A stretch of 64,000 bases of DNA from Saprospiraceae bacterium (GCA_016717655.1 JADKFC010000012.1:62001-126000), one strand, 5' to 3'; shown: positions 20,596 to 30,322, numbered from the stretch's first letter. Notes: generated from the letters alone by a model not told the origin. Program-made: numbers and translations.

Positions 20596-23184
20596 TTAGT
20601 CAATAAAATCGGCAAGCACACAATCTTTTTTAATGAGGTATCGATCTCCTTCAGGGTGAAAAAAGGAAGCTACCAGGATGTAGATGCCCATTCTTTCGGG
20701 CAAGCCGTTGTCATTGGTGCCATCCCAGGTCAATACGCCGTGGGTACCCAGCAACTCATTGTTTGTCAGCTTTTTTACCTTGTATCCTTCGGTACTGTAA
20801 ACCTCGAGACTAAGTAAAAAGCCGGGTTTTTCGAGCTGGTATTCCATTATCAGCACATCGTCTATGCCATCACCGTTGGGCGAAAACACTTTTTCATAAC
20901 TTAAAATCTGATCCTGAACCAGTCCTTGTATCATTTGATTGCTATTGGCATAACCCGGTGAGGCAAAGCCACCTGCCCTTGCCCCTGAATGCCAGTTGAA
21001 GGTACTGTTGTCAAAGGCTTTAAGACAGATGCGTTCCAGACTCACTCCCTTGCGATCTTCGCTGTCGAGCAAGGGGTGGTGCCTGTCTTCGTGATAACTG
21101 AAGGTATCCAGCATTTCACCATCACTATTTATCAATTGAATCAAGCCCTCATCGGCATTGAGAGGGGGTAGTTCGCTTTGCAGGAATCGGGCATGGGCCG
21201 GCACCGGATATTGAGTTTTTAGCGCCGTGGTATCCTCACACAGGGCCACGTACTCACCCGCTTTTAAAACGTAACTACTGCTTACAACTTCTTCACTGTT
21301 GTTATCAAGGTTGGCAAAAACGATGTTTTTTAATTGAAGGGCCCTGTCAGAAGCATTGTACAGCTCAATAAAATCAAAGCCACCACTGTTGGGATAAAAC
21401 AAAACCTCACTCAAGACGAGGTCGCCCACTCCCGGGATGACCCCATAATACAGGGAGAGGGTTGTATCCCTGATGTTGTTGTTGTTTTTATCGGTCAGGC
21501 CTTGAATTCTCAATAAATAAGGAGAAAGGGCAGATAAGGGCTCTGCCAACTTCACCACAATTAGGCGGGAATTAAACAAGGCTACATCTGCATTTTCAAC
21601 TTCGGGCTTGTTATCTGCAAAGCCAATATTGTCTATTTGCTGTGCGGAAGCGCGATTCATAAAGTCGTCAAAAGTCAAAAGAATTGTTTGCGAATCCAAA
21701 GCCTCTGCATGGATCAGTTTGGGTGCTAATTGGTCATGACGGTGAGCGCTCTCATAGCCCGGGCTGGCATACAGAGTGGAAGAATCGGCGGATAACCAGT
21801 TGGACGGGTGGTTTTGAAAGGCAAGGGCTTGCATTTTTTCAAGGCTAACACCCTCCTGATTTTTGATGTCGGGATCAAGGGTTTGGTATAGCTCGGTGTA
21901 AAAAAAGCTGTCCAAGACCTGACCCAAGAAATTGGAAATTACTACGGCCCCTTTGTCGTTGTTGAAGGCAGGAAGTGCATTGAAACGGATGTCTGCTGTT
22001 GCAGCTGTATTGTAGGTTTGACGCAGCTGATCGGCGTCCGGGGTATAAGCGCGATAAGAGCCAGGCTGTAAGGGTATAGGGTCGTTGATCCATTGTTTTT
22101 GGCCGTTCATGGGATTGGAAATCAACAGGCTGTCCAGACTAACTCCTACGGTTCCTGCATTGTAAACCTCGATAAAATCATTGTGATTTACATAGGGGTC
22201 ATATAAAATTTCAGTAAGCACCAGTTCTCCCACCACCGGCGCCCTGAAGTACTCAAGCGTTGTGGTGTAGCTTGTCAGGGTATTACCGGCCAGGTCCTTA
22301 AGTGCGGCAACGGTGAGTTCAAAGGGCACAGAAGCCGGTAGAGGATTGGCAAATTGTAAAAAAACCTTGTCGTGGCTTTGGCCCCAATAAACAGAGTCCG
22401 GAAGGAAGGCAGCCTTGATGTGGTAATTGTTTTTATCCAGGGCTGAAATTTCATCGAGCACCTCGCTGAAGCCCAGGGCTATCGTGAATGGATTGACCAC
22501 CCGGGAGGAAGAAAGAGCAGGTGGTGAGCCATCCACCTGATACAGGCTGACGCCCAGATTGTCAAAAACAAATTTATCCTTGCGAGAAGTGGTGAAGGTA
22601 CATTGGATGCCAAAATAGGAGGCCTGAGAAGGCAGAAGCATGGCATCCGTAGCAGAAAAACGATCTTCAAAGCTGCCATCGAGGTTGTAGTCGGCCCAAA
22701 CTGTGATCTCGCCAGATTTTTGGTAGACAATTTTAAGAGCAGCCGTTGATGGGTCACCCGCCATGGCCCCCGGAGTGCCAGAGGCGAGGAGGGAAGTAAC
22801 GCCCCATTCGGATTTGTATAAATGCAGGGCATCGTTGCTCCCGTTTTCACCGGCCTGGATGAAGTAGGCGTTGCCCAGACCGGGGTCTTTGTGGTTGGAC
22901 ATAAAATAGATCCGGGTGAAGTTGGTAGCACTGGGGCTAAACTCCATCGATAGCTCGGCAGTGGCCACAAAACTATCGGGATAGACCAATTCGGTGTATA
23001 AATAAGCGAGGCCGCCGGCCGGGGCATTGAGCCTGAGCTTATTTTGCGGATCTACCGTGAATAAGGAATTGTTTCCCAACCATTTAGGGTTGGCGACGTG
23101 GTCTCCATCATCAAAACTATCGTAAAACTGAGCGTTCAGGGAGACAACGTGCAATACTAAAAGTAGCAGTACGTTATTTCTCAT
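20596..23184 (-). CDS. Secreted lamin-tail-domain protein with gliding-motility-type C-terminus
   Basis: 862 residues with a signal peptide (VLLLLVLHVVSLNAQ). About 20-210 is a laminin-G/concanavalin-like domain. Then Ig-like domains (SSRVVNPFTIALGFSEVLDE, RDTTLSLYYG) alternate with two lamin tail domains (LVLTEILYDPYVNHNDFIEVYN near 320; LVLSEVLFYPNSGGFDFIELYN near 590). The end carries FSPNGDGIDD and a FlgD-like domain (WDGTNDNGLPERMGIYIL). Both the architecture and the C-terminus are typical of large Bacteroidota cell-surface proteins exported by T9SS. No catalytic residues recognised. Confidence 0.8.
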   Translation of the reverse strand: MRNNVLLLLVLHVVSLNAQFYDSFDDGDHVANPKWLGNNSLFTVDPQNKLRLNAPAGGLAYLYTELVYPDSFVATAELSMEFSPSATNFTRIYFMSNHKDPGLGNAYFIQAGENGSNDALHLYKSEWGVTSLLASGTPGAMAGDPSTAALKIVYQKSGEITVWADYNLDGSFEDRFSATDAMLLPSQASYFGIQCTFTTSRKDKFVFDNLGVSLYQVDGSPPALSSSRVVNPFTIALGFSEVLDEISALDKNNYHIKAAFLPDSVYWGQSHDKVFLQFANPLPASVPFELTVAALKDLAGNTLTSYTTTLEYFRAPVVGELVLTEILYDPYVNHNDFIEVYNAGTVGVSLDSLLISNPMNGQKQWINDPIPLQPGSYRAYTPDADQLRQTYNTAATADIRFNALPAFNNDKGAVVISNFLGQVLDSFFYTELYQTLDPDIKNQEGVSLEKMQALAFQNHPSNWLSADSSTLYASPGYESAHRHDQLAPKLIHAEALDSQTILLTFDDFMNRASAQQIDNIGFADNKPEVENADVALFNSRLIVVKLAEPLSALSPYLLRIQGLTDKNNNNIRDTTLSLYYGVIPGVGDLVLSEVLFYPNSGGFDFIELYNASDRALQLKNIVFANLDNNSEEVVSSSYVLKAGEYVALCEDTTALKTQYPVPAHARFLQSELPPLNADEGLIQLINSDGEMLDTFSYHEDRHHPLLDSEDRKGVSLERICLKAFDNSTFNWHSGARAGGFASPGYANSNQMIQGLVQDQILSYEKVFSPNGDGIDDVLIMEYQLEKPGFLLSLEVYSTEGYKVKKLTNNELLGTHGVLTWDGTNDNGLPERMGIYILVASFFHPEGDRYLIKKDCVLADFID

Positions 23185-23217
23185 GGAATAAAATTAATAG
23201 AATTTTCCGGCAAATCC

Positions 23218-23225
23218 TATATTTG
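23218..23225 (+). promoter_or_regulatory. -7 element of the asd promoter
   Basis: TATATTTG, a perfect TAnnTTTG match, 65 bp upstream of the asd start codon. Confidence 0.5.
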
Positions 23226-23290
23226 CGCCACTTTTTTATTTCCCTGAGAAACAACAGGGTGTGGAGAAAGAAAAGACCAGAATTTAAGAA

Positions 23291-24292
23291 ATGAAATTAG
23301 CAATTGTTGGTGTTACCGGTTTGGTTGGTACTGTGTTGCAGCAGGTATTGGAAGAAGAATCCCTTCCCATTACCGAGTACATCCTGGTAGCGAGCGAAAA
23401 ATCTGTAGGTAAAACATTGATTTTCAATGGAAAACCCCATACCGTTGTGAGTATGGAAGCCGCTGTTGCTGCCAGACCCGATGTTGCCGTATTTTCAGCC
23501 GGAGGCTCGGTTTCATTAGAGTGGGCGCCTCGTTTTGCAGAAGTAGGTTGCACGGTAGTGGACAATTCTTCTGCCTGGAGGATGGATCCGTCAAAAAAAC
23601 TGGTTGTTCCTGAAATCAATGCGTCGGAATTGACCCGTGAGGATAAAATCATTGCCAATCCCAACTGCTCAACGATTCAAATGGTCATGGCCCTTGCCCC
23701 CCTGCACAGGAAATATGGCATTGACAGAATAGTGGTATCAACCTACCAGTCTTTTACAGGTACGGGAGCCAAGGCCGTGGCCCAGTATGAAGCCGAACGG
23801 GATGGCCAAAAGCCGGAAAAAGACAAAATGGCCTATCATTATCCTATTTTTGAGAACTGTATTCCTCAATGTGACGTTTTTACAGAGAATGGGTACACCA
23901 AAGAGGAGATGAAACTGGTCAACGAGACCAAAAAAATCCTTGGAGACAACTCATTGAAGGTAACGGCCACAGCGATCAGGGTACCGGTAAACGGAGGGCA
24001 CTCAGAAAGCGTCAATGTTTCTTTTCACCGCGACATAGATGTGACAGAAGTGCGTCAAATCCTGACAGAAACCCCTGGAATTGTCGTTTTAGACAATCCG
24101 GAAAAGTACGAATACCCCATGCCGCTGTTTGCCAAAAATAAAAATGAAGTTTTTGTGGGCAGGCTAAGAAGGGATGAGTCGGCTCAAAACGCGTTGAATA
24201 TGTGGATAGTAGCTGATAACCTGAGGAAGGGGGCAGCCACAAATGCCATACAAATCGTAAAATATTTGATAGATCATCAGCTGATTGGCTAA
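23291..24292 (+). CDS. asd: Aspartate-semialdehyde dehydrogenase
   Basis: 333 residues. It makes aspartate semialdehyde from aspartyl phosphate with NADPH, feeding lysine/diaminopimelate, threonine and methionine synthesis. Visible: N-terminal dinucleotide fold GVTGLVGTVL, the catalytic cysteine C126 in NPNCSTIQM, a substrate-binding TYQSFTGTGAKA, and the catalytic histidine in VNGGHSESVNV. Length is normal. It is transcribed alone, with the coiled-coil gene 70 bp downstream. Confidence 0.95.
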   Translation: MKLAIVGVTGLVGTVLQQVLEEESLPITEYILVASEKSVGKTLIFNGKPHTVVSMEAAVAARPDVAVFSAGGSVSLEWAPRFAEVGCTVVDNSSAWRMDPSKKLVVPEINASELTREDKIIANPNCSTIQMVMALAPLHRKYGIDRIVVSTYQSFTGTGAKAVAQYEAERDGQKPEKDKMAYHYPIFENCIPQCDVFTENGYTKEEMKLVNETKKILGDNSLKVTATAIRVPVNGGHSESVNVSFHRDIDVTEVRQILTETPGIVVLDNPEKYEYPMPLFAKNKNEVFVGRLRRDESAQNALNMWIVADNLRKGAATNAIQIVKYLIDHQLIG

Positions 24293-24362
24293 GTTTTTGC
24301 AGTAATAGTTGGAATTCCGCCGTGAGTATATATTGATTGATTATTTAACTGACAAGTAAAAA

Positions 24363-25886
24363 ATGAAAACGAAAGTAGTTCTGTGGGGAGAAAACGCCTC
24401 AAACGAAAAAATTCTGCTGGCAATGGAGTTACTCGAAAGAGATAACAAAGTGATGTTGTATGTATTTCCACTGGAAGTAGCCACCGAAGATTTTTATCAA
24501 TCCCTTTTGGATTTATGGAGAGAGGGTAAACACGTAGATTTTCCTCAACCCCATCAGGTCATTGAACGTCCGCTGTCTGTCAGCGAGAGTTTGTTGCCTG
24601 AAGACATTAAAGTAGAGAGAACAGACCTCATCAGCAGGGCGCAGGCAGAATGGCATTTTGTAGTGCTATCGGCCAAATTATACGAAATGTATAAGACTGA
24701 GCTGGATGAGTTAAAAGATAAGATTGACAAGTTATCAGATTACGATGATAAGTTGTGGGCCGATGCCAAGGGTTTCTGGACCAAGGTTCAGGATCAGGTA
24801 AAGGAGCAAAACCTATTCAAAGAGCATTCTGCCATTCTAAAAGAAAGGACCAATATTTTGTTTGACAAACTCAAGGACTTGAAGAAAAACCTTCAAAACG
24901 AGTTTGAAAAAACATCGGCCGATGTTTCTGCCAGGTTTATGGAAGAAATCAAAGAAATTGAAGAAAAACTTGAAAAAGGACTGGGTCTCAAGCCATTGTT
25001 TGAACAAATGAAGTCTATTCAGGAGAAGTACTACAAGGCCCAGATGACCAAAGATGACCGAAAAAATGTTTGGGACAAGCTGGATGGTACCTTTAAGGCC
25101 CTGAAAGACAAAAAGCCGGCAGGTGGCGGTGGCGGAAACCGGGAATACGACAAGTCCAGGCTGCAAGCCAGGTACGACGGACTGGTAGACACCATCGGCA
25201 AGATGGAGAAGTCTATTCTAAGAGACAAACAAGACCTCGAGTTTCAGGTTAAAAAAATAGAGCAGACCGATGGTCAGCTTGAAATGCAGATCAGAAAGGC
25301 CAAGTTGAAGATGTTGGAAGAGCGTATCAACTCTAAAAACGATAAGCTTCAGGACATGTACAAGGTTAAAAAAGAGCTGGAAGACAGGAGGTCAAAAGAT
25401 GAGCAAAGAAGGGTAGTAGAAGAAAAAAGAAACGAAGCCAAAGAGGTAGTAAAACAAAAAATTGCCAGTGGCATCGAAGCAGCGAAAGAAGAGCGTGAGA
25501 CCATGGCAGATCTTTTGGAAAATGCGGCTACCAGAATCAAGGAAAGCAAAGGAGGTAAAAAACCATCGATGCTCGACAACCTGAAGGAGTCGATTACAGA
25601 AACCTTTGAAGACGTGGTAGACACGGTGAAGGCGGTAGCTGAAGTGGCAGAAGACAAGATAGAAAATGCAGTTGACGCCCTGGATGACAAAATGGATGTG
25701 GCAGAAGACAAGGTAGAGTCGATGCTTGAATCTGTTGGTGACAAGCTTGGGATTACCAAAGAAAAACTTCAATCTGTAGCTGATGCCGTAGAAGAAAAAA
25801 TGGATATCATCGAAGACAAGGTAGAAGATGTCATAGACTCCATTACCTCTTCAGATAAGGACAAGGATTCAGAAAAAGAAGCTTAG
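24363..25886 (+). CDS. Long coiled-coil protein of unknown function
   Basis: 507 residues, no signal peptide, very rich in Lys and Glu. The first ~90 residues look globular (VVLWGENASNEKILLAMELLERDNKVMLYVFP). Residues ~110-410 are largely coiled coil, broken by a glycine-rich linker PAGGGGGN near 257. The tail (~410-507) has repeats of the pattern V-E-D-K-[VIM]-[ED] (VAEDKIENAV, VAEDKVESML, IIEDKVEDVI), resembling late-embryogenesis/apolipoprotein-like amphipathic helices. I do not recognise a named family. A strong terminator follows, so it forms a single-gene unit or follows asd. Confidence 0.6.
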   Translation: MKTKVVLWGENASNEKILLAMELLERDNKVMLYVFPLEVATEDFYQSLLDLWREGKHVDFPQPHQVIERPLSVSESLLPEDIKVERTDLISRAQAEWHFVVLSAKLYEMYKTELDELKDKIDKLSDYDDKLWADAKGFWTKVQDQVKEQNLFKEHSAILKERTNILFDKLKDLKKNLQNEFEKTSADVSARFMEEIKEIEEKLEKGLGLKPLFEQMKSIQEKYYKAQMTKDDRKNVWDKLDGTFKALKDKKPAGGGGGNREYDKSRLQARYDGLVDTIGKMEKSILRDKQDLEFQVKKIEQTDGQLEMQIRKAKLKMLEERINSKNDKLQDMYKVKKELEDRRSKDEQRRVVEEKRNEAKEVVKQKIASGIEAAKEERETMADLLENAATRIKESKGGKKPSMLDNLKESITETFEDVVDTVKAVAEVAEDKIENAVDALDDKMDVAEDKVESMLESVGDKLGITKEKLQSVADAVEEKMDIIEDKVEDVIDSITSSDKDKDSEKEA

Positions 25887-25906
25887 CCTAATTGAGATAA
25901 GAACAG

Positions 25907-25942
25907 ATGCCCGGCAATCAGGAGGATGCCGGGCATTTGTGT
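25907..25942 (+). terminator. Rho-independent-like terminator after the coiled-coil gene
   Basis: A perfect 10-bp stem, ATGCCCGGCA (25907-25916) with TGCCGGGCAT (25927-25936), and a 10-base loop, followed by TTGTGTTTG. It separates the coiled-coil gene from prfA. Confidence 0.75.
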
Positions 25943-25987
25943 TTGAATACATGCCTGTCCTCCGTCACAAAAGAAAAAGACAAAACC

Positions 25988-27061
25988 ATGATTGAAAAAC
26001 TGGAAGCCATTGTAGAACGCTATCATTATCTGGAAGAAAAACTTTCAGACCCTTCCATTATTTCTGATCAAAAACAGTTTGCCAAGATCAACAAGGAATA
26101 CAAAGACCTGAACGAAATTGTATCTACCACCAAGGAGTACCAAATGGTCATTTCGAACCTTGAAAATGCAAAGTTGATGCAAAAAGACCCGGATCCTGAA
26201 ATGAGGGAAATAGCTTCTGCAGAAGAAGCCATCCTCAACCAGGAAAAAGCAGATCTGGAAGAAAAAATCAAATGGTTGCTGGTACCGAGAGATCCGGAAG
26301 ACGAGAGAGATATTATTCTGGAGATCAGATCGGGCACAGGTGGTGACGAGGCCAGCATTTTTGCCGGTGATCTTTACCGTATGTACATGCGCTATTTTGA
26401 TACCAAGGGCTGGAAAACAGAGGTCATCGACGCCAACGAAGGCTCTGTGGGCGGATACAATAAAGTGGTACTTGAAGTACACGGAGAAGATGTGTTTGGC
26501 AAGCTGAAGTTTGAATCCGGGGCCCACAGGGTGCAAAGGGTGCCAGAAACGGAGGCCAAGGGCAGGGTACACACCTCAGCAGCCACGGTGGCAGTTTTAC
26601 CTATTTTTGAAGAAGAAGAAATTGATATCCGCAAAGAAGACCTCAAAGTAGATACCTTCAGATCGAGCGGTGCCGGCGGACAAAATGTAAACAAGGTAGA
26701 AACCGGTGTTAGGTTTACCCACCTCCCTACCGGCATAGTGGCGGAAAGTACGGAGGCCCGATCACAGCATAAAAACAGAGAAATCGCCTTCCAGAAACTG
26801 TACCAACGCATCACCGATATCGCCAAAGAAAAAACCTACAACGAACAAAAGGAAGCCAGGAGATCCCTTGTAGGAACCGGAGACCGCTCTGACAAAATCA
26901 GGACCTACAATTTCCCACAAAACAGGCTTACCGACCACCGCATCAACCTCACCCTTTACAGCTTAGACCGCGTAATGAACGGAGACCTGGACGGTATTAT
27001 TGATGCCCTGATCATGGCAGAAAATGCCGAAAAGCTAAAAGGAGAAAGCATCGCAAGTTAA
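25988..27061 (+). CDS. prfA: Peptide chain release factor 1
   Basis: 357 residues. Recognises UAA/UAG stop codons and triggers peptide release. The GGQ motif lies in SSGAGGQNVNKVETGVR, domain 2 has RSGTGGDEASIFAGDLYRMY, and the C-terminus has the usual LTDHRINLTLY. The ATG at 25988 is chosen over the longer frame because the upstream 27 codons overlap the terminator hairpin and do not match the family. Confidence 0.95.
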   Translation: MIEKLEAIVERYHYLEEKLSDPSIISDQKQFAKINKEYKDLNEIVSTTKEYQMVISNLENAKLMQKDPDPEMREIASAEEAILNQEKADLEEKIKWLLVPRDPEDERDIILEIRSGTGGDEASIFAGDLYRMYMRYFDTKGWKTEVIDANEGSVGGYNKVVLEVHGEDVFGKLKFESGAHRVQRVPETEAKGRVHTSAATVAVLPIFEEEEIDIRKEDLKVDTFRSSGAGGQNVNKVETGVRFTHLPTGIVAESTEARSQHKNREIAFQKLYQRITDIAKEKTYNEQKEARRSLVGTGDRSDKIRTYNFPQNRLTDHRINLTLYSLDRVMNGDLDGIIDALIMAENAEKLKGESIAS

Positions 27062-27250
27062 CCACGCCGTGGGGCGCTAAGCGCATTGCGCAAAGTGCGC
27101 AGCACAGATTGCAAGAGATATACCGAAAAGGTTTAGTCGCTGCCACGCGGTTAGCGCGTGGTGCCTTCACTAAAATGATCTGCCGATCATTTTTTTTGGC
27201 TGTGCCAAAACCGTTCAGTTATCCTAAGCCCGTAGCGCGAATTGCCCTAT
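27062..27250. repeat. Modular hairpin-repeat stretch C
   Basis: Shares modules with the stretches at 5256-5620 and 8436-8708. Seen here: CCACG-C-CGTGG at about 27062, GCGC-TAA-GCGC followed by ATTG, then 27143-27161 with CCACGCG-GTTAG-CGCGTGG (identical to 5428-5446). Next come AAATGATC-TGCC-GATCATTT (27173-27192) and TTTTGGC-TGT-GCCAAAA (27194-27210). Relative to stretch A the loops and some stems differ, while pairing is preserved. Confidence 0.75.
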
Positions 27251-27290
27251 TCCCATCATTTCATTATCTTCACCCGACCAAAGTTAAGAT

Positions 27291-28810
27291 ATGTCGCCAC
27301 AGCTATTGTTTTCATTTGTGTTGTCTTATTTTGCCCTGCTGCTGATTGTGGCATGGCGAACCTCCCGAAACGCAAACAATGAATCTTTTTTTATTGGCAA
27401 CAAAAACAGCAACTGGGTGCTGGTGGCCTTTGGCATGGTGGGCACTTCGCTGAGCGGGGTTACCTTTGTAAGTGTACCAGGTACCGTTGGCAGTGCCGGC
27501 TTTCAGTACTACCAGGTAGTTTTGGGCTACTTCATAGGTTATCTGGTCATCATGTTTGTGTTGTTACCGCTGTATTACCGGCTCAACCTGACATCTATCT
27601 ACAACTATTTAAAGCAAAGATTTGGACCGGTTTCGTATAAAACGGGGGCTATCTTTTTTATTATTTCCCGCACCCTGGGTGCTACTGCCAGGATGTATCT
27701 TGTGGTGAACATCCTGCAATTGTTTATCCTTGATAAGATGGGCATTACCTTTTGGGCCACTACGGCCGTAATCTTGCTGCTCATACTTTTGTACACAGTA
27801 GAAGGAGGGGTCAAAACCATTGTTTATACAGACACCTTACAAACCTCCTTTATGTTGTTGGGTCTCGTAGTTTGTATCTGGGCCATTCTTGGACAGATGG
27901 ACATGAGTTTTGGCCAAGCAGTAACAAAGCTGGGAGAACAGGGCCTGACCAAGGTATTTAATTACGACGCCAATTCCACCTCTTTTTTTCTAAAACAAAT
28001 ACTTGGAGGGGCCTTTATTACCATTGCCATGACAGGGCTTGACCAGGAGATGATGCAAAAAAACATCAGTGTAAAGACCCTGACCGATTCCAGAAAAAAC
28101 ATGCTGACCCTTGCCACCGTATTGTTGGTGGTCAATTTTTTGTTTTTGGTGATGGGAGGCTTGTTGCACATGTATTCAACAGAGCACAGCCTCAATCTCA
28201 AGGGAGACGATCTCTTTCCGGGCATAGCCCTGGGAGGTCATTTATCGCCCATCATTGGAGTGGTATTTATCATAGGACTGATATCTGCCTTGTTTCCGAG
28301 CGCAGACGGTGCCTTAACCGCGCTGACTTCCTCGTTTTGCATTGATCTGCTGGATCTTAAAAACAAGACAGAATGGTCGGAACAACAAAAAAAGAAAACC
28401 AGGTGGGTGGTCCACCTCAGTTTTGCGGCCTTATTTTTTGCCTGTGTCATGATATTTAAGTGGATCGATGACAAATCTATAATCGATGTGATTTTAAAGG
28501 TGGCTGGCTATACCTATGGCCCACTATTGGGTCTTTTGCCTTTGGCATTCTAACCAAGAGAAAATTGAGGGATCAATATGTACTTTGGGTGTGTCTGGCT
28601 TCCCCTCTGCTGATTTTGGGGCTTGACTTTGTCAACAATGCCGAATGGTTTATTGGTAAAACGGGTATGAGTGGTGACTTTGCAGACAGCCTGCAGCGCT
28701 TATCGACCCAAATTTTTCAGGGATTTAGATTTGGGATAGAGATTTTGATCCTCAACGGACTGGTAACCTTTGCAGGTCTTTGGATGATATCGAAAAAAGC
28801 AGAAGATTAA
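27291..28810 (+). CDS. Sodium:solute symporter family transporter (frameshifted)
   Basis: About 507 residues and 13 or so membrane segments, SSS family. Typical features: N-terminal ESFFIGNKNSNWVLVAFGMVGTSLSGVTFVSVPG, a conserved GGVKTIVYTDTLQ, GLDQEMMQKNIS, and LFPSADGALTALTSSF. Substrate cannot be told; SSS members carry sugars, amino acids, sialic acid or vitamins with Na+. The frame breaks at 28534-28537 (four T; five restore GPLLGLFAFGILTKRKLRDQYVL). The last ~90 residues with two membrane segments are thus in another frame. The stop overlaps the stop of the convergent next gene by 4 bp. Confidence 0.85.
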
Positions 28811-29163
28811 GCCTCCGGATTTCTAGGGAGGAAGACAAAATTGGCGCCTAACTCACTGAGCACAAAAACGCAGACAAAGGCATCAGCGTCCTTATAGGCT
28901 TTGATAAAATCGTCGATTTTTTCATCAAAAATCAGGTTTTTGGCTGCAAACTCCTCCAGGGTGGAGGCGTGGATGTTCCAATTTCCGCCATTTTTGTCCT
29001 TTTCAATAATGGGGAGTCCTATGGACACCTCCTGCTGATGGGCTACAAAAACCGGGTATTTGGATACGTCCTGGTCGCGAATTACGTCTGCAGCTTCGCC
29101 CAAAACGCGGGCGTATCTTTGAAGATCTTCCTTTAGAATAATAAAACTTTCGGCCTTGCTCAT
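28807..29163 (-). CDS. Conserved small protein of unknown function
   Basis: 118 residues, soluble, no signal peptide (MSKAESFIILKEDLQRYARVLGEAADVIRDQDV). It has alternating helices and strands ending VCVFVLSELGANFVFLPRNPE. I do not recognise the family, but codon use matches the neighbouring genes and both ends fit the gene spacing (convergent with the symporter). Cytosolic, function unknown. Confidence 0.65.
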   Translation of the reverse strand: MSKAESFIILKEDLQRYARVLGEAADVIRDQDVSKYPVFVAHQQEVSIGLPIIEKDKNGGNWNIHASTLEEFAAKNLIFDEKIDDFIKAYKDADAFVCVFVLSELGANFVFLPRNPEA

Positions 29164-29295
29164 GGCACAAAATTAAGGAAAAAGAAGGGCATAGGCAATG
29201 GCACGGTTTTAGTTCCAAAAATAGGTGAGCCATTGCAGATACCTATGGATAAAAATTACGTTATTCTCCATAGGCTTCAATGGTGTAAGCTTTTG

Positions 29296-29303
29296 TATTT
29301 TTG
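29296..29303 (+). promoter_or_regulatory. -7 element before the glutaredoxin-like gene
   Basis: TATTTTTG, TAnnTTTG consensus, 16 bp upstream of the ATG at 29320. It fixes that start rather than the longer frame from 29233. Confidence 0.6.
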
Positions 29304-29319
29304 CAACACAAATAAAAAA

Positions 29320-29943
29320 ATGAGAATTACCGCCGTATTAGTATCCCTTTTCATTGCCTCAACCCTGTTGGCGCAAAAAAACGACATTGACCTGCTTAAA
29401 ACAGAAAGCGGCAACGAAATAACGTACTACGCTAAAAGCAATGTAAGAGAGGCCATGACCCTGGAAATGAATGTTGAAGGCACTGGCTTCACGTGCAGTG
29501 TTCCCCTGCCTGCCGTTGTTGACCTCAAGTCGTACGAAAAAAAATTAATTTTAAAAATCACCCTGGATCCAAGCGGTAATTCAAACTACAGCGTTTCTTA
29601 TAAGTCGTATAAAAAAGGCGCCGGTGGGCCCAAGATCACATCCGTAGATGCCAAGGTATCAGAACCTCAGGCAGAGAGACCCGGTTTGAAAAAGGGGGTA
29701 GTTGTATTTAGCAAAGACGGTTGCGGAAAGTGTCAATACGCGGTTAAATACCTGAAAGAAAACAACATTAAATTTCAGGAAATCAACATTAGTAAAAGCG
29801 AAGACGATCAGTCTTTGATGTGGAAGATGCTGATGGAAGATGGCTTTGCAGATACTTATGTGCAAACCCCTGTGATTTTGGTCAACGGTAAGGCCAATTA
29901 CAACATGGACCTAAAAGCCTTTCTAGCCACACTCAAGCCCTGA
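29320..29943 (+). CDS. Exported protein with C-terminal glutaredoxin-like domain
   Basis: 207 residues. A signal peptide (ITAVLVSLFIASTLLAQ) leads into a ~100-residue beta-rich region (residues 20-115), then a thioredoxin-fold glutaredoxin domain. The active site is CGKC near residue 135 (VVVFSKDGCGKCQYAVKYLKENN), and the cis-proline motif TPVI follows in VQTPVILVNGK. Probably a periplasmic thiol oxidoreductase; partner unknown. It is followed 1 bp later by a SET-domain gene, so the two likely form an operon. Confidence 0.75.
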   Translation: MRITAVLVSLFIASTLLAQKNDIDLLKTESGNEITYYAKSNVREAMTLEMNVEGTGFTCSVPLPAVVDLKSYEKKLILKITLDPSGNSNYSVSYKSYKKGAGGPKITSVDAKVSEPQAERPGLKKGVVVFSKDGCGKCQYAVKYLKENNIKFQEINISKSEDDQSLMWKMLMEDGFADTYVQTPVILVNGKANYNMDLKAFLATLKP

Positions 29944-29944
29944 G

Positions 29945-30322
29945 ATGCAAAGAGTGGCCTCCTTGTACATTGCCTCATCTGACGATCGCGGACGGGGCGT
30001 ATTTACGGCATCACCCATCCATGAAGGAGATATCATAGAAGTGTGTCCGGTGATTGTCATTCCCAAAAGAGAGTTGCCCATTATCCACAAAACCATACTC
30101 CACGATTACTATTTTCTTTGGGGAGATAAGTTGGAAGATTGTGCCATTGCCCTTGGGTATGGTTCTATGTACAACCACGAATTAAATCCCAACGCCAACT
30201 TCATCCTCGATTTGGAGAATATGACCATCGATATAGAAGCCATTCAAGACATAGCGGCCGGAGAAGAAATCACCCTCAATTATCACGGCGAACCGGGTGA
30301 TGAAAGTGAACTTTGGTTTTAG
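29945..30322 (+). CDS. SET-domain protein (putative protein lysine methyltransferase)
   Basis: 125 residues, a minimal SET domain. The N-terminal GRGVFTASPIHEGDIIEVCPV is the SET-I/N motif. YNHELNPNANF corresponds to the NHxxxPN cofactor-binding motif. GEEITLNYH matches the ELxxDY motif with the catalytic tyrosine. No pre- or post-SET cysteines. Small bacterial SET proteins of this kind have few known substrates. Directly downstream of the glutaredoxin-like gene. Confidence 0.82.
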   Translation: MQRVASLYIASSDDRGRGVFTASPIHEGDIIEVCPVIVIPKRELPIIHKTILHDYYFLWGDKLEDCAIALGYGSMYNHELNPNANFILDLENMTIDIEAIQDIAAGEEITLNYHGEPGDESELWF

